A stretch of DNA of 42,475 nucleotides from positions 18,071 to 60,545 of the forward strand of contig DAIDKH010000019.1 in assembly GCA_027450145.1 (NCBI GenBank), read 5' to 3'. The DNA is from Chthonomonadaceae bacterium (GTDB lineage: Bacteria > Armatimonadota > Chthonomonadetes > Chthonomonadales > Chthonomonadaceae). Shown here piece by piece: positions 25,827 to 34,302 of this stretch. The stretch's first letter is position 1. Each line of letters begins with the position of its first letter. Both the position numbers and the translations under genes were made by a program. The notes beneath the pieces were generated by a model. The model was not told the origin of the DNA and ran no database searches. It saw nothing but the letters and a program-made list of their open reading frames with translations.

Positions 25827-26555
25827 TTAGGCACCTCCAGATCTGTTGGCATTTAGCAAGGCGGTAAGATCACTCAGTGCCTCTGCTCCATCATCGCGAC
25901 TAGAGATGATCAGTCTTCTGCCTAGAAGCGGGCGCCATCGACGATCGATCAATGATCGAAAACCGTTGGAGTCGCTGACCCCACAAAACCAGACGGCTTT
26001 GACGTCCGGATTTGTGGCTATAGTGGTAAGTGCGCGTTTGGTTTCCTGCGGGGCCTGGTCCTCGCCATCGGTAAGCAACATCACTATGGCAGGTCTATTC
26101 CGTTTGCGATCCTCGTTTAGTCTAGGAATCATGTTCTTTAACGCAATTCCCGGATGTGTGCCAAACGTCGTAGGGTGTAGTGCCATAATGGAGTCTTCAG
26201 TCGGCCAAAGATCGTTTATCCGTGTTGGCACCGTGTCAGCGAATTGATGTGCATTTACATCAAACGACCAAAAGACAACGTGTGAGCCATGTGGCAATGC
26301 TTCATCAACAGTTTGATCGAGCAAACCGAACACAGACTCGCGCTTAGATTTATGCACGCTCAGGGTATCATCCGCACCAACAAGAAGGTCGTCTGGGCGG
26401 GAATGACCGGCTCGCGATAGAAGATAAGCTGAGCCTGCCACTGCGAGGAGTACGAGGCTCATCGCTGTGATTGCTGCCATCAATTCGGGGGAACGGCGTG
26501 GCCGTCCTGAACCGCTTGTCGAATTAGGTGTGTCGTCCGCTCGCCGTTTCGCCAT
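25827..26555 (-). CDS. Membrane-anchored vWA-domain protein
   Basis: From ATG 26555 (GGAGGGAG 5 bases upstream; an open frame extends to 26588) the protein has 242 residues. A short basic head (MAKRRADDTPN) is followed by one membrane segment (about residues 27-47, AAITAMSLVLLAVAGSAYLL) and an extracytoplasmic von Willebrand A domain. The metal-ion site is visible as DDTLSV (D-x-T-x-S, a variant of D-x-S-x-S), with TTFGTHPGIALKN supplying the distal Thr and VMLLTDGEDQ the late Asp (TDGE). A metal-dependent binding role, scaffolding partners at the envelope, is expected from the family. It heads a three-gene operon whose other members are unknown membrane proteins. Confidence 0.8.
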   Translation of the reverse strand: MAKRRADDTPNSTSGSGRPRRSPELMAAITAMSLVLLAVAGSAYLLSRAGHSRPDDLLVGADDTLSVHKSKRESVFGLLDQTVDEALPHGSHVVFWSFDVNAHQFADTVPTRINDLWPTEDSIMALHPTTFGTHPGIALKNMIPRLNEDRKRNRPAIVMLLTDGEDQAPQETKRALTTIATNPDVKAVWFCGVSDSNGFRSLIDRRWRPLLGRRLIISSRDDGAEALSDLTALLNANRSGGA

Positions 26556-27080
26556 TAACTCCCTCCAGAACGCTCGCCGCTGCCTCATCTAATACCAGCC
26601 GCACCTACGGCTTCCTACCGTAGCACAACGGTTGGACGTATGTTAGCCCACTGTAGTTTCGGAGTGGTGTCATTTCGGTACGCACACCGACAACCAATTG
26701 AATGTTGCCGACACCGTTTATAGTACTGCGGAAACGCGTCCTACCGTCAGTAACCCCTACGCGCAAACTCAATGAACTGAGGCAATCGATGGCTTTGACC
26801 GCCACACCGCGGCAGTTGAACTATATTTCTTCGACGTTGCGGCACGTTATATCACTCATTATACGTCTACAATACCGATATCGCATGAACAGGCACAGAT
26901 AGCTGGATGTCACTATTAACCGAGATAGTGAACTCTTATTTCTGTTCCGGCCGTAATTCGGTATCTTGAGAGGCAAGGGCCTTGCGATTCGACGAGGTAA
27001 AGCCATTGATTTTCGGCAACACTGTTAAAGCGATGGCTATTTCAATGGGGTGACCGCATAAAACACAAGTGGTAGGCAAA
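26556..27080. other. Intergenic region between divergent vWA operon and GNAT gene
   Basis: About 525 bases. It holds the 66-codon fragment at 26605-26805 on the minus strand and must hold the divergent promoters. A minus-strand TATAAT lies at about 26861-26866, and a weak plus-strand pair TTGCGG-17-TATACG at about 26837-26865; neither is convincing. I see no RNA gene or repeat here. Confidence 0.35.
26605..26805 (-). pseudogene. Possible gene fragment or small gene upstream of the vWA operon
   Basis: A 66-codon frame from GTG 26805 whose translation (SLSLRVGVTDGRTRFRSTIN; GVGNIQLVVGVRTEMTPL) has the composition and alternating pattern of a real beta-rich protein rather than random sequence, but it has no Shine-Dalgarno, and the upstream frame ends in a TAG 18 bases before the GTG. 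It ends 50 bases before the vWA start. It may be the eroded 3' end of a lost gene. I recognise no family. Confidence 0.25.
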
Positions 27081-27908
27081 ATGCATAAATCCAAAGGACG
27101 GGTTTGCCGGCGATTGATGGACGCTGATTTACAGGCCGCATATGACCTTTACCGGCGAGACCCAAACAGGTTCATTACGTGCATCATGAACTTGCAGGTC
27201 TATGGACTGCACAGTTCACTTTTGCGCGTATTTGGTAGTTTCACCACCGAAGGAGAATTGACGGGATTACTCCTGCGTTACAGCAATATCTGCCTGGCAG
27301 CGGATGCAGATGGCATGGCAGGTGAGGCGTTTGCGCTTATTATCGACGAGGAGAACGGTTTGGCAGGAGTTCGTGGTGCCATTGAAACCGTTAGGGCCAT
27401 TTCACCCTGGTTACGCCGTTATCAACTGTCGAGTATGGAAATATCGACATTCATGCGATTAGACGAGCCTGTACGAATTCCTGAAGACACATTCGAACGC
27501 GTGCGTGCAGTGACATTAGATGATCTGGATTTGGTTGCAGATCTCTATTCAAGGGCGGGTGTGATGTACCGTAGCCGAATGAATGTAAAGAACATGTTGG
27601 ACCGGGCGCCAGAAAGCCCATTTTTTGCAGCTGAAATCGTTCATGAGGGCGATCGTCAACTGGTATCTGCCGCACTGCTCAACATAATGAGCGATGAGGC
27701 CGGTCTCATTGGCGGAGTCTTTACTAGACCAGAACAAAGGGGGCGGGGTTGGGCCGCCCGATGTACGGCTGCTGTTGCGCTCACACTTCAGCAATACGGC
27801 CGGCTACCGTGTCTGTTCTACGAAAATCCTGTTGCTGGCAGGGTATATTCAAGATTGGGATTCAAAGAGGTGGCATTTTGGGCAGTCATGTACCTCCACC
27901 TACCATAG
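27081..27908 (+). CDS. GNAT family acetyltransferase with N-terminal DUF4081-like part
   Basis: About 275 residues from ATG 27081 (or 279 from GTG 27069). The C-terminal half is a GNAT domain: LLNIMSDEAGLIGGVFTRPE, then the acetyl-CoA loop QRGRGWAARCTAAVALTLQQ and LFYENPVAGRVYSRLGFKEV. The N-terminal half (ADLQAAYDLYRRDPNRFITC; TGLLLRYSNICLAA) resembles the DUF4081-type partner domain found before such GNATs in actinobacterial and related proteins. The acceptor is unknown. It is followed 33 bases later by a TIM-barrel sugar isomerase-like gene on the same strand. Confidence 0.82.
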   Translation: MHKSKGRVCRRLMDADLQAAYDLYRRDPNRFITCIMNLQVYGLHSSLLRVFGSFTTEGELTGLLLRYSNICLAADADGMAGEAFALIIDEENGLAGVRGAIETVRAISPWLRRYQLSSMEISTFMRLDEPVRIPEDTFERVRAVTLDDLDLVADLYSRAGVMYRSRMNVKNMLDRAPESPFFAAEIVHEGDRQLVSAALLNIMSDEAGLIGGVFTRPEQRGRGWAARCTAAVALTLQQYGRLPCLFYENPVAGRVYSRLGFKEVAFWAVMYLHLP

Positions 27909-27941
27909 AGAAAGTACTTTGTTTGGAAGGAGCTCATTGAG

Positions 27942-28826
27942 TTGTACACTTCTATTCGAGATGATATTCTTGCATCTGCAGGTTATAGCTCTTTAATCGC
28001 GGGATTAAAAGACCTCAATTTGCAGGGAATAGAGCTCTTTGTCGCACCCGACGGCACGGTTCCTTCACTAGAACCAACTGACGATCAGTCGCGGCTCAAC
28101 CTGGCTGAAAGCAGTCATCGCGAGCGGCTGCAAGCGCAATTGGCCTCTGTAAGCGCACATATCTCTGCGCTCTGCATGGGAAACAATTTTAACGCCGATA
28201 ACCATGAACAGCAGGTTCGTTGGGCAGTTGACACTGTTCAGGCAGCCCACATTATGGGCATTCCTGCCATACGCATAGATGCAATCATGAGCCACGAGCG
28301 TACGCTGCCTCTTGAAACCAGGCAACAGATTGCAGCCACTGCGATTCGCGAGATACTCGACCTAACAGACAATACTGATGTTGAACTTGGTATCGAAAAT
28401 CACGGTCTTCAAGGTAATGACCCAGAGTTCCTTGAAGGATTGTTGGAATTAGTGGACTCTTCGCGCCTGGGCTTGACTCTGGATTCGGGCAACTTCTACT
28501 GGCGCGGCTGGCCGTTGTCACGCGTTTACGAGATTTTCGCTCAATTTGCACCGCACGTGAAACATACTCACATCAAGAATATCTGTTACCCACGGGAAAT
28601 GCGTGAAATTCAGCGTGAGATAGGTTATGAATACGGTAAATACGCCTGCCCGATACCTGATGGCGACATCGATCATAGTATATACGTGGCTCAACTCAAG
28701 GCGGTGGGTTACAAGCGAGACCTTTGCATTGAGGATGAATCATTGGGCCGCTATACACCGGCAGAACGGCAGGAGATTTTGGGACGAACAGTGCGGTACC
28801 TCAATTCACTAATTGGGGTAGAATAG
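27942..28826 (+). CDS. Sugar phosphate isomerase/epimerase-like TIM barrel (AP endonuclease 2 family)
   Basis: A 294-residue xylose-isomerase-like TIM barrel. Characteristic strands are seen: IPAIRIDAIM, VELGIENHGLQGNDPE (metal-ligand Glu at the strand end, IENH), LGLTLDSGNFYW (metal-ligand Asp), HVKHTHIKNIC (His ligands) and DLCIEDESLG (final Glu). These are the ligand positions of the metal site in IolE/IolI/tagatose-epimerase-type enzymes, so an isomerase, epimerase or dehydratase acting on a sugar or cyclitol is likely. TTG 27942 is the only start with a ribosome site (AAGGAG, 8-9 base spacer). It is followed by an aldo/keto reductase, suggesting a shared carbohydrate pathway. Confidence 0.85.
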   Translation: MYTSIRDDILASAGYSSLIAGLKDLNLQGIELFVAPDGTVPSLEPTDDQSRLNLAESSHRERLQAQLASVSAHISALCMGNNFNADNHEQQVRWAVDTVQAAHIMGIPAIRIDAIMSHERTLPLETRQQIAATAIREILDLTDNTDVELGIENHGLQGNDPEFLEGLLELVDSSRLGLTLDSGNFYWRGWPLSRVYEIFAQFAPHVKHTHIKNICYPREMREIQREIGYEYGKYACPIPDGDIDHSIYVAQLKAVGYKRDLCIEDESLGRYTPAERQEILGRTVRYLNSLIGVE

Positions 28827-28854
28827 GTGCGCGAGTTTATTTGATGCAGGAGCA

Positions 28855-29772
28855 ATGAGCATTTTGGAGAAGCGAGTACTTGGCTCTACGGGGCTAATGG
28901 TAACGGCATTGGGCTTCGGTGGTGCAGAAATCGGGTATCAGGGTGTCGATGCCTCCTCAGTAACAAGGCTTTTGAACGAGGCTCTTGACGCGGGCTTGAA
29001 TGTTATCGATACCGCCGAGTGCTACACAAACGGTGTTGTAACCAGTGAAGAACTTATTGGCCAGGCAGTTTCTCACCGTCGCGACGACTTCTATCTGTTT
29101 ACGAAATGTGGGCATGCTTCCGGCGTGCCAACGCCCGATTGGGCACCGGAAACAATTACTGCGCACATAGACCGCAGCCTTAAACGCCTCAAAACGGATC
29201 ATTTAGACCTGGTGCAACTACATAGTTGTGGTCTGGAAGTACTGAAGGATGGTAGTGCTATTGCTGCCGTTCAAAACGCTCAGCAAGCCGGCAAGGTCAG
29301 GTTTATAGGCTACAGTGGTGACAATGAAGCCGCACAATATGCGGTGGAGTGCGGAGCGTTTGCTACTTTGCAGTGCTCTCTAAGTGTTGTGGATCAGTCC
29401 GCACTTGACAAAACTCTGCCTGCAGCAGCTGCCAGAAACATGGGTGTCATTGTGAAGCGTCCAATCGGCAACGCAGTGTGGAGATATGAGCAGCGGCCAG
29501 ATAACGACTATGTAGTGGATTATTGGCAACGTTGGCAGCTACTCGGTTTCCCGTTCGCTGGAGACGATGCTGCGTCCATTGCCAGCATCGCCCTCCGCTT
29601 CACTCTGAGTCAGCCTGGGGTCACTACAGCGATTGTTGGTACCACACAACCAGGCAGGTGGCAGTCCAATGCCCAGACTATTGCAGAAGGGCGACTTAAT
29701 CAAGATACCATCGACTCGATTCGGAATGCTTGGAACGTTACTGCACAGTCGGACTGGACCGCTCGAACCTAA
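28855..29772 (+). CDS. Aldo/keto reductase
   Basis: A 305-residue NADPH-dependent (alpha/beta)8 oxidoreductase. The start LEKRVLGSTGLMVTALGFGGAEIG, the catalytic-region NVIDTAECYTNG (Asp and Tyr of the tetrad) and FLFTKCGH (Lys followed by Cys-Gly-His, with the His possibly equivalent to the catalytic one) are family features. VQLHSCG and ARNMGVIVKRPIGNAVW follow, and GVTTAIVGTTQPGRWQSNA is the usual cofactor-binding end. It resembles the aldo/keto reductase clade that includes L-glyceraldehyde 3-phosphate reductase and L-fucose dehydrogenase-like members. AGGAG precedes the ATG. Likely cotranscribed with the TIM-barrel gene before it and rnz after it. Confidence 0.9.
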   Translation: MSILEKRVLGSTGLMVTALGFGGAEIGYQGVDASSVTRLLNEALDAGLNVIDTAECYTNGVVTSEELIGQAVSHRRDDFYLFTKCGHASGVPTPDWAPETITAHIDRSLKRLKTDHLDLVQLHSCGLEVLKDGSAIAAVQNAQQAGKVRFIGYSGDNEAAQYAVECGAFATLQCSLSVVDQSALDKTLPAAAARNMGVIVKRPIGNAVWRYEQRPDNDYVVDYWQRWQLLGFPFAGDDAASIASIALRFTLSQPGVTTAIVGTTQPGRWQSNAQTIAEGRLNQDTIDSIRNAWNVTAQSDWTART

Positions 29773-29778
29773 CTGGTC

Positions 29779-30756
29779 ATGAAAATAACCTTTCTGGGCA
29801 CAGGTTCGGCCTGTCCCACTCGCAGCCGCAACGTTAGCAGCTTGGCTTTACAGTTACCCGAAATGGCTACAATGTGGTTGTTTGATTGCGGTGAGGGTAC
29901 GCAGCATCAGATCCTTCGCTCCCCTCTTCGTCTAAGTCAGTTAGAGTGCATATTTTTGACGCACTTGCATGGCGATCATCTATTTGGTCTGCCAGGCCTG
30001 CTTGCTAGTCGGTCGCTGCAGAACGCCGGACACACCCCCGTCACCCTGTTTGGGCCACCTGGTCTCGAAGACTTCGTAAGAGTGGCGTTAGGCGTAAGTC
30101 ACACCCATCCCGGCTATCCGATAAAATTTCACGGACTGGAACCCGGGGTAATCTACGAGAACTCACGCTTTCAGGTTGTTTGTGCCCCCATGCACCACCG
30201 CGTTGAGTCCTTTGGATTTGCCGTACTAGAAAAGCCGCTTCCAGGTGCATTTAACGTCGAATTGGCTCATAGTCTTAACATTCCTGAAGGGCCAGTTTAT
30301 GGAAAGTTAAAAGCAGGAGAAACCGTTACTCTTGACGACGGTCGGGTCATTGACGGTAAGCAACTTGTTGGAAAAGATCGACCTGGACGCAGATTCGCCT
30401 ATACGGGTGACACGATCTATTCTAACTCCGCAGTAGCACTTGCTCTTGATGCCGATGTGTTGGTTCACGAATCTACCTACCTGCAGGCTGATGAGATGCA
30501 GGCACGAAGGGGATTTCACTCCACTGCACAGGGCGCCGCGCGTACGGCTAAGGAAGCGGGAGCGCACAGCCTGTACTTAACCCACTTCAGTGCGCGATAC
30601 GAAAGTGGCCCGCAGTTGTCCGCACTATTACAGGAAGCGCAAGAGATCTTTCCTCAAACCGCGCTTGCGTATGACTTTCTTTCCATTGAGATTCCGCGCA
30701 GAGATCACAGTGCAAAATTACAACACGAGGTGCAGCACGCTCCAGTTACTGCGTGA
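29779..30756 (+). CDS. rnz: Ribonuclease Z
   Basis: Endonuclease that trims the 3' ends of tRNA precursors; cytoplasmic, zinc-dependent. A 325-residue metallo-beta-lactamase-fold protein: FLGTGSACPTRSRNVSS at the start, then LFDCGEGTQ, the zinc motif THLHGDHLFGLPGLL (HxHxDH), FAYTGDTIYSN (GD/T block with ligand Asp), DVLVHESTY, FHSTAQGAARTAKEAG with the HST of RNase Z, and LYLTHFSARY with the last His ligand. The length and segment order fit the short-form RNase Z. The exosite arm is present (about residues 160-190). It converges on rpoN with 12 bases between the stops. Confidence 0.94.
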   Translation: MKITFLGTGSACPTRSRNVSSLALQLPEMATMWLFDCGEGTQHQILRSPLRLSQLECIFLTHLHGDHLFGLPGLLASRSLQNAGHTPVTLFGPPGLEDFVRVALGVSHTHPGYPIKFHGLEPGVIYENSRFQVVCAPMHHRVESFGFAVLEKPLPGAFNVELAHSLNIPEGPVYGKLKAGETVTLDDGRVIDGKQLVGKDRPGRRFAYTGDTIYSNSAVALALDADVLVHESTYLQADEMQARRGFHSTAQGAARTAKEAGAHSLYLTHFSARYESGPQLSALLQEAQEIFPQTALAYDFLSIEIPRRDHSAKLQHEVQHAPVTA

Positions 30757-30768
30757 GCACTAGCATCC

Positions 30769-32187
30769 CTACTGTCGCCTGAGCAGTGAACTTCCAATCC
30801 GAAGTTTTTCCCGGTATTTATTCACTGTTCGCCGCGCGACTTTGATGCCCTGCTCCGCAAGGAGCGTGACGATCCGCTGGTCCGATAGCGGCTTGTCACT
30901 CTTCTCCGACCGAATAATCTCCTCAATAGCTGCCATGATGGGTAGTGCGCTCTCAAAAAAGATGTCGAATGATACAACATCACCGCTTGGCAGCTGCACA
31001 AACTTGCCGGCAAGAGAACGACTAACAGTAGACTCATGCAGGTTTAATTTATCTGCGATAGCACATCGCGTTAACGGCCGCAAGTACTTTACAGAACCAG
31101 TCTCAACAAACCCCATTTGCGTCTCCAGGACGTTTGTGACGATCCTCTTGAGCACTTTTTGCCGAATATCCAGTGACGCAATGAATTGTCGGGCACGATC
31201 CACGAACTCAGTGATCTGAGCTGAGTCTATGTCATTTACGCGCTTTTTGAGCAGGGCATCATAGGCTTTTTCCCACTGCCTGTTGATTGCAAATTGCCGA
31301 GGGCTACCAACAGCCACTTCTACATCATAACCCGTATCGGTCCGTCGCACTATTACATCTGGAACGAGTGTTGCCATGTGTTCACTGCCGGGAAGCCCAG
31401 CATGTTCGGTTTTGAATTTGGCGGCAGGAAACGGATTAAGTGAATGACGGATGAAATGCAATACATCATCCAGTCGTTCACGATCAATGCGCAGCTTGCG
31501 TAACAAACGGGGGTAGCACTTGTGACCTAATAGCTGAAAATGGTCTGTAATTATGGTGCGTGCAAGTTCAATATTCCTGGTTGCCTGGTAACTAGGGTCA
31601 CTTTCAATGTCATCCAGTTGCAACAGTAGGCACTCTTGCAGATCTCTTGCAGCAATACCTGGAGGATCTAATGATTGCACGAGTTTGAGGACACGCTCCA
31701 CTACCTCTAACGGCACCATACGCTCTTGAGCGATAGACTCTAGGGACTCTGTTAGGTATCCACGGTCATCAAGACTACAGATAAGATACTCGCCAAGTGG
31801 AATATCTTCTGAATCTGCTACGCTGCGATAATTGGTGATGAGGTGTTGCTGCAGTGTGATGGTGGTACACACGTTGCGCAATGGATCGTATGCAGCACTT
31901 TCGGTGCTGTCGTAATTCCAATCTTCATTTCGATCATAGCCTGTACTTGATGGTGAAAGACTGTCGAGCAGTTGAAAAACGTCGCGTTCAGGCACGCCCG
32001 GGCTTGGGTTGGTGTTATCGTCGGATTCAGCGTTCTCTGCAAGCTCTAAGGCAGGATTTTCTGCTAGCTCGTTTTCGATAGATCTGTGAAGTTCTATGCC
32101 ATTGAGCTGCAGCATAGACATGACGCGAACAATTCTCTGATCCTGCCGCTGAATACCGTGTTGTCCAAGATGCTGACGAACTGACAA
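30769..32187 (-). CDS. rpoN: RNA polymerase sigma-54 factor
   Basis: Alternative sigma factor that recognises -24/-12 promoters and needs AAA+ activators. The 472-residue protein has the N-terminal activator-interacting region (QDQRIVRVMSMLQLNGIELH, then NELAENPALELAE), the acidic region II, the core-binding domain (LITNYRSVADSEDIPLGEYL; LQSLDPPGIAARDLQECLL), the HTH (KYLRPLTRCAIADKLNLHESTVSR), and the C-terminal RpoN box ARRTVNKYREKLRIGSS. Region I is shorter and less Gln-rich than in proteobacteria. The start is TTG 32187: an in-frame TAG lies two codons upstream and AGGAG is 11 bases before it. No sigma-54 activator gene is visible in this window. Confidence 0.95.
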   Translation of the reverse strand: MSVRQHLGQHGIQRQDQRIVRVMSMLQLNGIELHRSIENELAENPALELAENAESDDNTNPSPGVPERDVFQLLDSLSPSSTGYDRNEDWNYDSTESAAYDPLRNVCTTITLQQHLITNYRSVADSEDIPLGEYLICSLDDRGYLTESLESIAQERMVPLEVVERVLKLVQSLDPPGIAARDLQECLLLQLDDIESDPSYQATRNIELARTIITDHFQLLGHKCYPRLLRKLRIDRERLDDVLHFIRHSLNPFPAAKFKTEHAGLPGSEHMATLVPDVIVRRTDTGYDVEVAVGSPRQFAINRQWEKAYDALLKKRVNDIDSAQITEFVDRARQFIASLDIRQKVLKRIVTNVLETQMGFVETGSVKYLRPLTRCAIADKLNLHESTVSRSLAGKFVQLPSGDVVSFDIFFESALPIMAAIEEIIRSEKSDKPLSDQRIVTLLAEQGIKVARRTVNKYREKLRIGSSLLRRQ

Positions 32188-32642
32188 TGTCTATGTACTC
32201 CTGCGCCTACGCGAGACCTTTAGGTGCGAAATGCACAGCGCAAAAACAAAACCATCCTAAACAAATGTACGTCTACAATCTAAAATCAAGCGTCCTATTT
32301 CTGGGGCTGCAATCACAGGTACCATGTTAATATTATAACCGCTCTTTTTAACTAGGTTGCTACCTAACGGAGAAATTGCATATTAACCGGTGTATCTAAG
32401 AGTATTTCACTGGTAAGAATGGAGGTCCAATCGTCCTATTGATGAATAAATATACTGCAATTTAATATTTCAATTGCGGGCACCCACAGGATTATTTGAA
32501 GAAATTAGGCTGGTGCAGCAAATATTCTACGATCAGTTGAAGGTATCTGCTAAAATTTGCAGAACTAGTCATTGTAAGTGTATTGGACGGCAAGACATAA
32601 ACAATCTCCGCATAATCATTTGGCAATTTTAGGAGGAGAGTT
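32188..32642. other. AT-rich divergent intergenic region, rpoN / GH79-like gene
   Basis: 455 bases without a gene. The minus strand shows TATAAT at 32332-32337, a possible -10 for rpoN, without a good -35. A small inverted repeat, GCAATT (32457-32462) and AATTGC (32472-32477), lies about 165 bases before the GH79-like gene and could be a regulator site. AGGAGGAG sits just before the ATG at 32643. No RNA gene recognised. Confidence 0.4.
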
Positions 32643-34058
32643 ATGAATCGCAAAGAGTTTCTTGTAAGCTGTGTTGGTGCAGCCACGTCGGTAATGTATG
32701 CTCGTCCGGCTTTCTCGCAGAACGCCGAGACTATTGAACAGGCTACTCTAACTGTTCACGATTCAAGTAAAGGAACACCTATTCCGGCAGATTTTACTGG
32801 GCTCAGTGTTGAGACGGCCATCTTGCCGAACAACGCTTACTTCAACAATGCTGATCAGTCCCTACAGGGGCTCATTCGGCGATTGGGCAGCGGCGGTGTG
32901 TTGCGGGTGGGTGGAAACTCAAGTGAGTACTCCAATTGGAACGGTATGACCACTGGCCACGCTCAAATGTACAATATTGGTCCCGAAGATATCGACCGTC
33001 TCGCTGCGGTTGCGGACAATGTTAACTGGAAGGTAATCTATGGCCTTAATTTAGGGACAGGTAGCCCCCAACAGGCAGCAGCGGAAGCCAAAGCAGTGCA
33101 CACTCGCCTTGGAAACCGCCTTCTTGCCTTCCAAATAGGAAACGAACCGGATCTCTTTGCAGGCAATGGACTTCGACCTCGAACATATACGGTTAACGAC
33201 TATATGAATGAGTGGCGTGAATTTTATGAGGCAGTTCAACGCGCTGTACCGGGAGCCCCATTCGCCGGACCCGATATTGCCTTTAGAACATTTTGGGAAA
33301 TGCCCTTCGCCACAACATTTCCCCACGATCTCCGCTTTCTTTCGCTACACTACTATGCCGAAGGACCAGGGAGCAGTCCGAAATCTACAATCGAAAAGAT
33401 GCTCGCACCCAACGCTAGTCTTGTGAGCCGCACCGCCGATCTAGCCGCAGCGGCAGCTGCCATAAATGTCCCCTATCGAATGACCGAATGTAATTCGTGC
33501 TATGGTGGCGGACGTGCGGGGGTGAGCGATACCCTTGCCGCGGCACTTTGGGGAGTTGATTATATGTTTCAGCTAGCCGCCGCAGGCTACAGTGGTTGTA
33601 ACTTCCATGGCGGCACCGGCGGCCCATATTCCCCGCTTGTAGAAGATGGCCGCGGCGCGATGACATATAATGCAAGGCCGCTATATTACGGAATGCTTAT
33701 GTTTGCATTAGGCGGACGGGGTGAAATGGTTCCATCCATATTGATGCAGCCTAACCTAAATCTAAACGCCTATACAGCAACAGGGCCACATCGTGAGTTA
33801 CAAATCACAGTGATCAATAAAGAGCCGAATACAAGCGTGGATATTGATATCACTCTGGATAGGCGATACAACAAGGGCTCCGTAATACGTTTAACGGGGT
33901 CAGGCATTGCTTCCAAAACCGGTATTACGCTCGGTGGGAGCACTGTATCCAGCAGTGGCGACTGGCAGCCTTCCTCAACGGAACCTCTAGCGCCACATGG
34001 TCGCAGCATAACGTTGCATGTACCGGCTGCCAGCGCCGCACTCGCAATACTAGTTTGA
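32643..34058 (+). CDS. Secreted GH79-like glycoside hydrolase (beta-glucuronidase/heparanase type)
   Basis: A 471-residue exported protein with a signal peptide (MNRKEFLVSCVGAATSVMYA, cut after AFSQ or nearby). The fold is a (beta/alpha)8 clan-A glycosidase followed by a beta-sandwich (about residues 375-471). The acid/base Glu is in LLAFQIGNEPDLFAGNG (NEP, about residue 167) and the nucleophile Glu in YRMTECNSCYGGGRAGVSDT (about residue 282); TECNS...GVSDTLAAALWGVDY closely follows the pattern of GH79 beta-glucuronidases. LRVGGNSSEYSNW near residue 95 is another GH79 feature. It likely releases glucuronic acid or related uronates from glycans outside the cell. AGGAGGAG precedes the ATG. It stands alone between two terminator-like hairpins and rpoN. 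Confidence 0.83.
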   Translation: MNRKEFLVSCVGAATSVMYARPAFSQNAETIEQATLTVHDSSKGTPIPADFTGLSVETAILPNNAYFNNADQSLQGLIRRLGSGGVLRVGGNSSEYSNWNGMTTGHAQMYNIGPEDIDRLAAVADNVNWKVIYGLNLGTGSPQQAAAEAKAVHTRLGNRLLAFQIGNEPDLFAGNGLRPRTYTVNDYMNEWREFYEAVQRAVPGAPFAGPDIAFRTFWEMPFATTFPHDLRFLSLHYYAEGPGSSPKSTIEKMLAPNASLVSRTADLAAAAAAINVPYRMTECNSCYGGGRAGVSDTLAAALWGVDYMFQLAAAGYSGCNFHGGTGGPYSPLVEDGRGAMTYNARPLYYGMLMFALGGRGEMVPSILMQPNLNLNAYTATGPHRELQITVINKEPNTSVDIDITLDRRYNKGSVIRLTGSGIASKTGITLGGSTVSSSGDWQPSSTEPLAPHGRSITLHVPAASAALAILV

Positions 34059-34067
34059 TCCTAGCCA

Positions 34068-34096
34068 CTGGAGTGGCAGTGTCTGGTCCACTCCAG
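34068..34096 (+). terminator. Terminator-like hairpin after the GH79-like gene
   Basis: CTGGAGTGG (34068-34076) pairs perfectly with CCACTCCAG (34088-34096) around an 11-base loop, starting 9 bases after the stop codon. It is followed by GGTTTCATC, a weak T tract. It likely ends transcription of the glycosidase gene. Confidence 0.6.
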
Positions 34097-34230
34097 GGTT
34101 TCATCACTATGGCCGTTCGTGTTTTCGACTAACGACCTACTTCCAGGCGCTTAAAGGTTGCTACTGCGGCAAGCAGTTACGTTGTTATCGCAAAAAACAT
34201 ACCTTTGATCAATGACCAACAATAACTGTA

Positions 34231-34260
34231 CTGCTGGTCGGTGACTACACCCACCAGCAG
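34231..34260 (-). terminator. Strong hairpin after the S9 peptidase gene
   Basis: An 8-bp stem (CTGCTGGT, 34231-34238, with ACCAGCAG, 34253-34260), one C-C mismatch, then 4 more pairs (GGTG with CACC) around the 4-base loop ACTA. It lies about 43 bases beyond the minus-strand stop at 34303, and the minus strand continues TACAGTTATTGTTGG. It is the likely end of the hydroxyproline-peptidase operon. Confidence 0.6.
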
Positions 34261-34302
34261 TGTCACCTTGCACGTAGAGATTAGGCCTTAGTTATCCGCA
34301 CA

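Noticed and set aside
25846-26247. 133-codon plus-strand open frame opposite the vWA gene
   Set aside because: It overlaps the vWA metal-site coding on the other strand and shows no domain; the vWA frame is clearly the real one.
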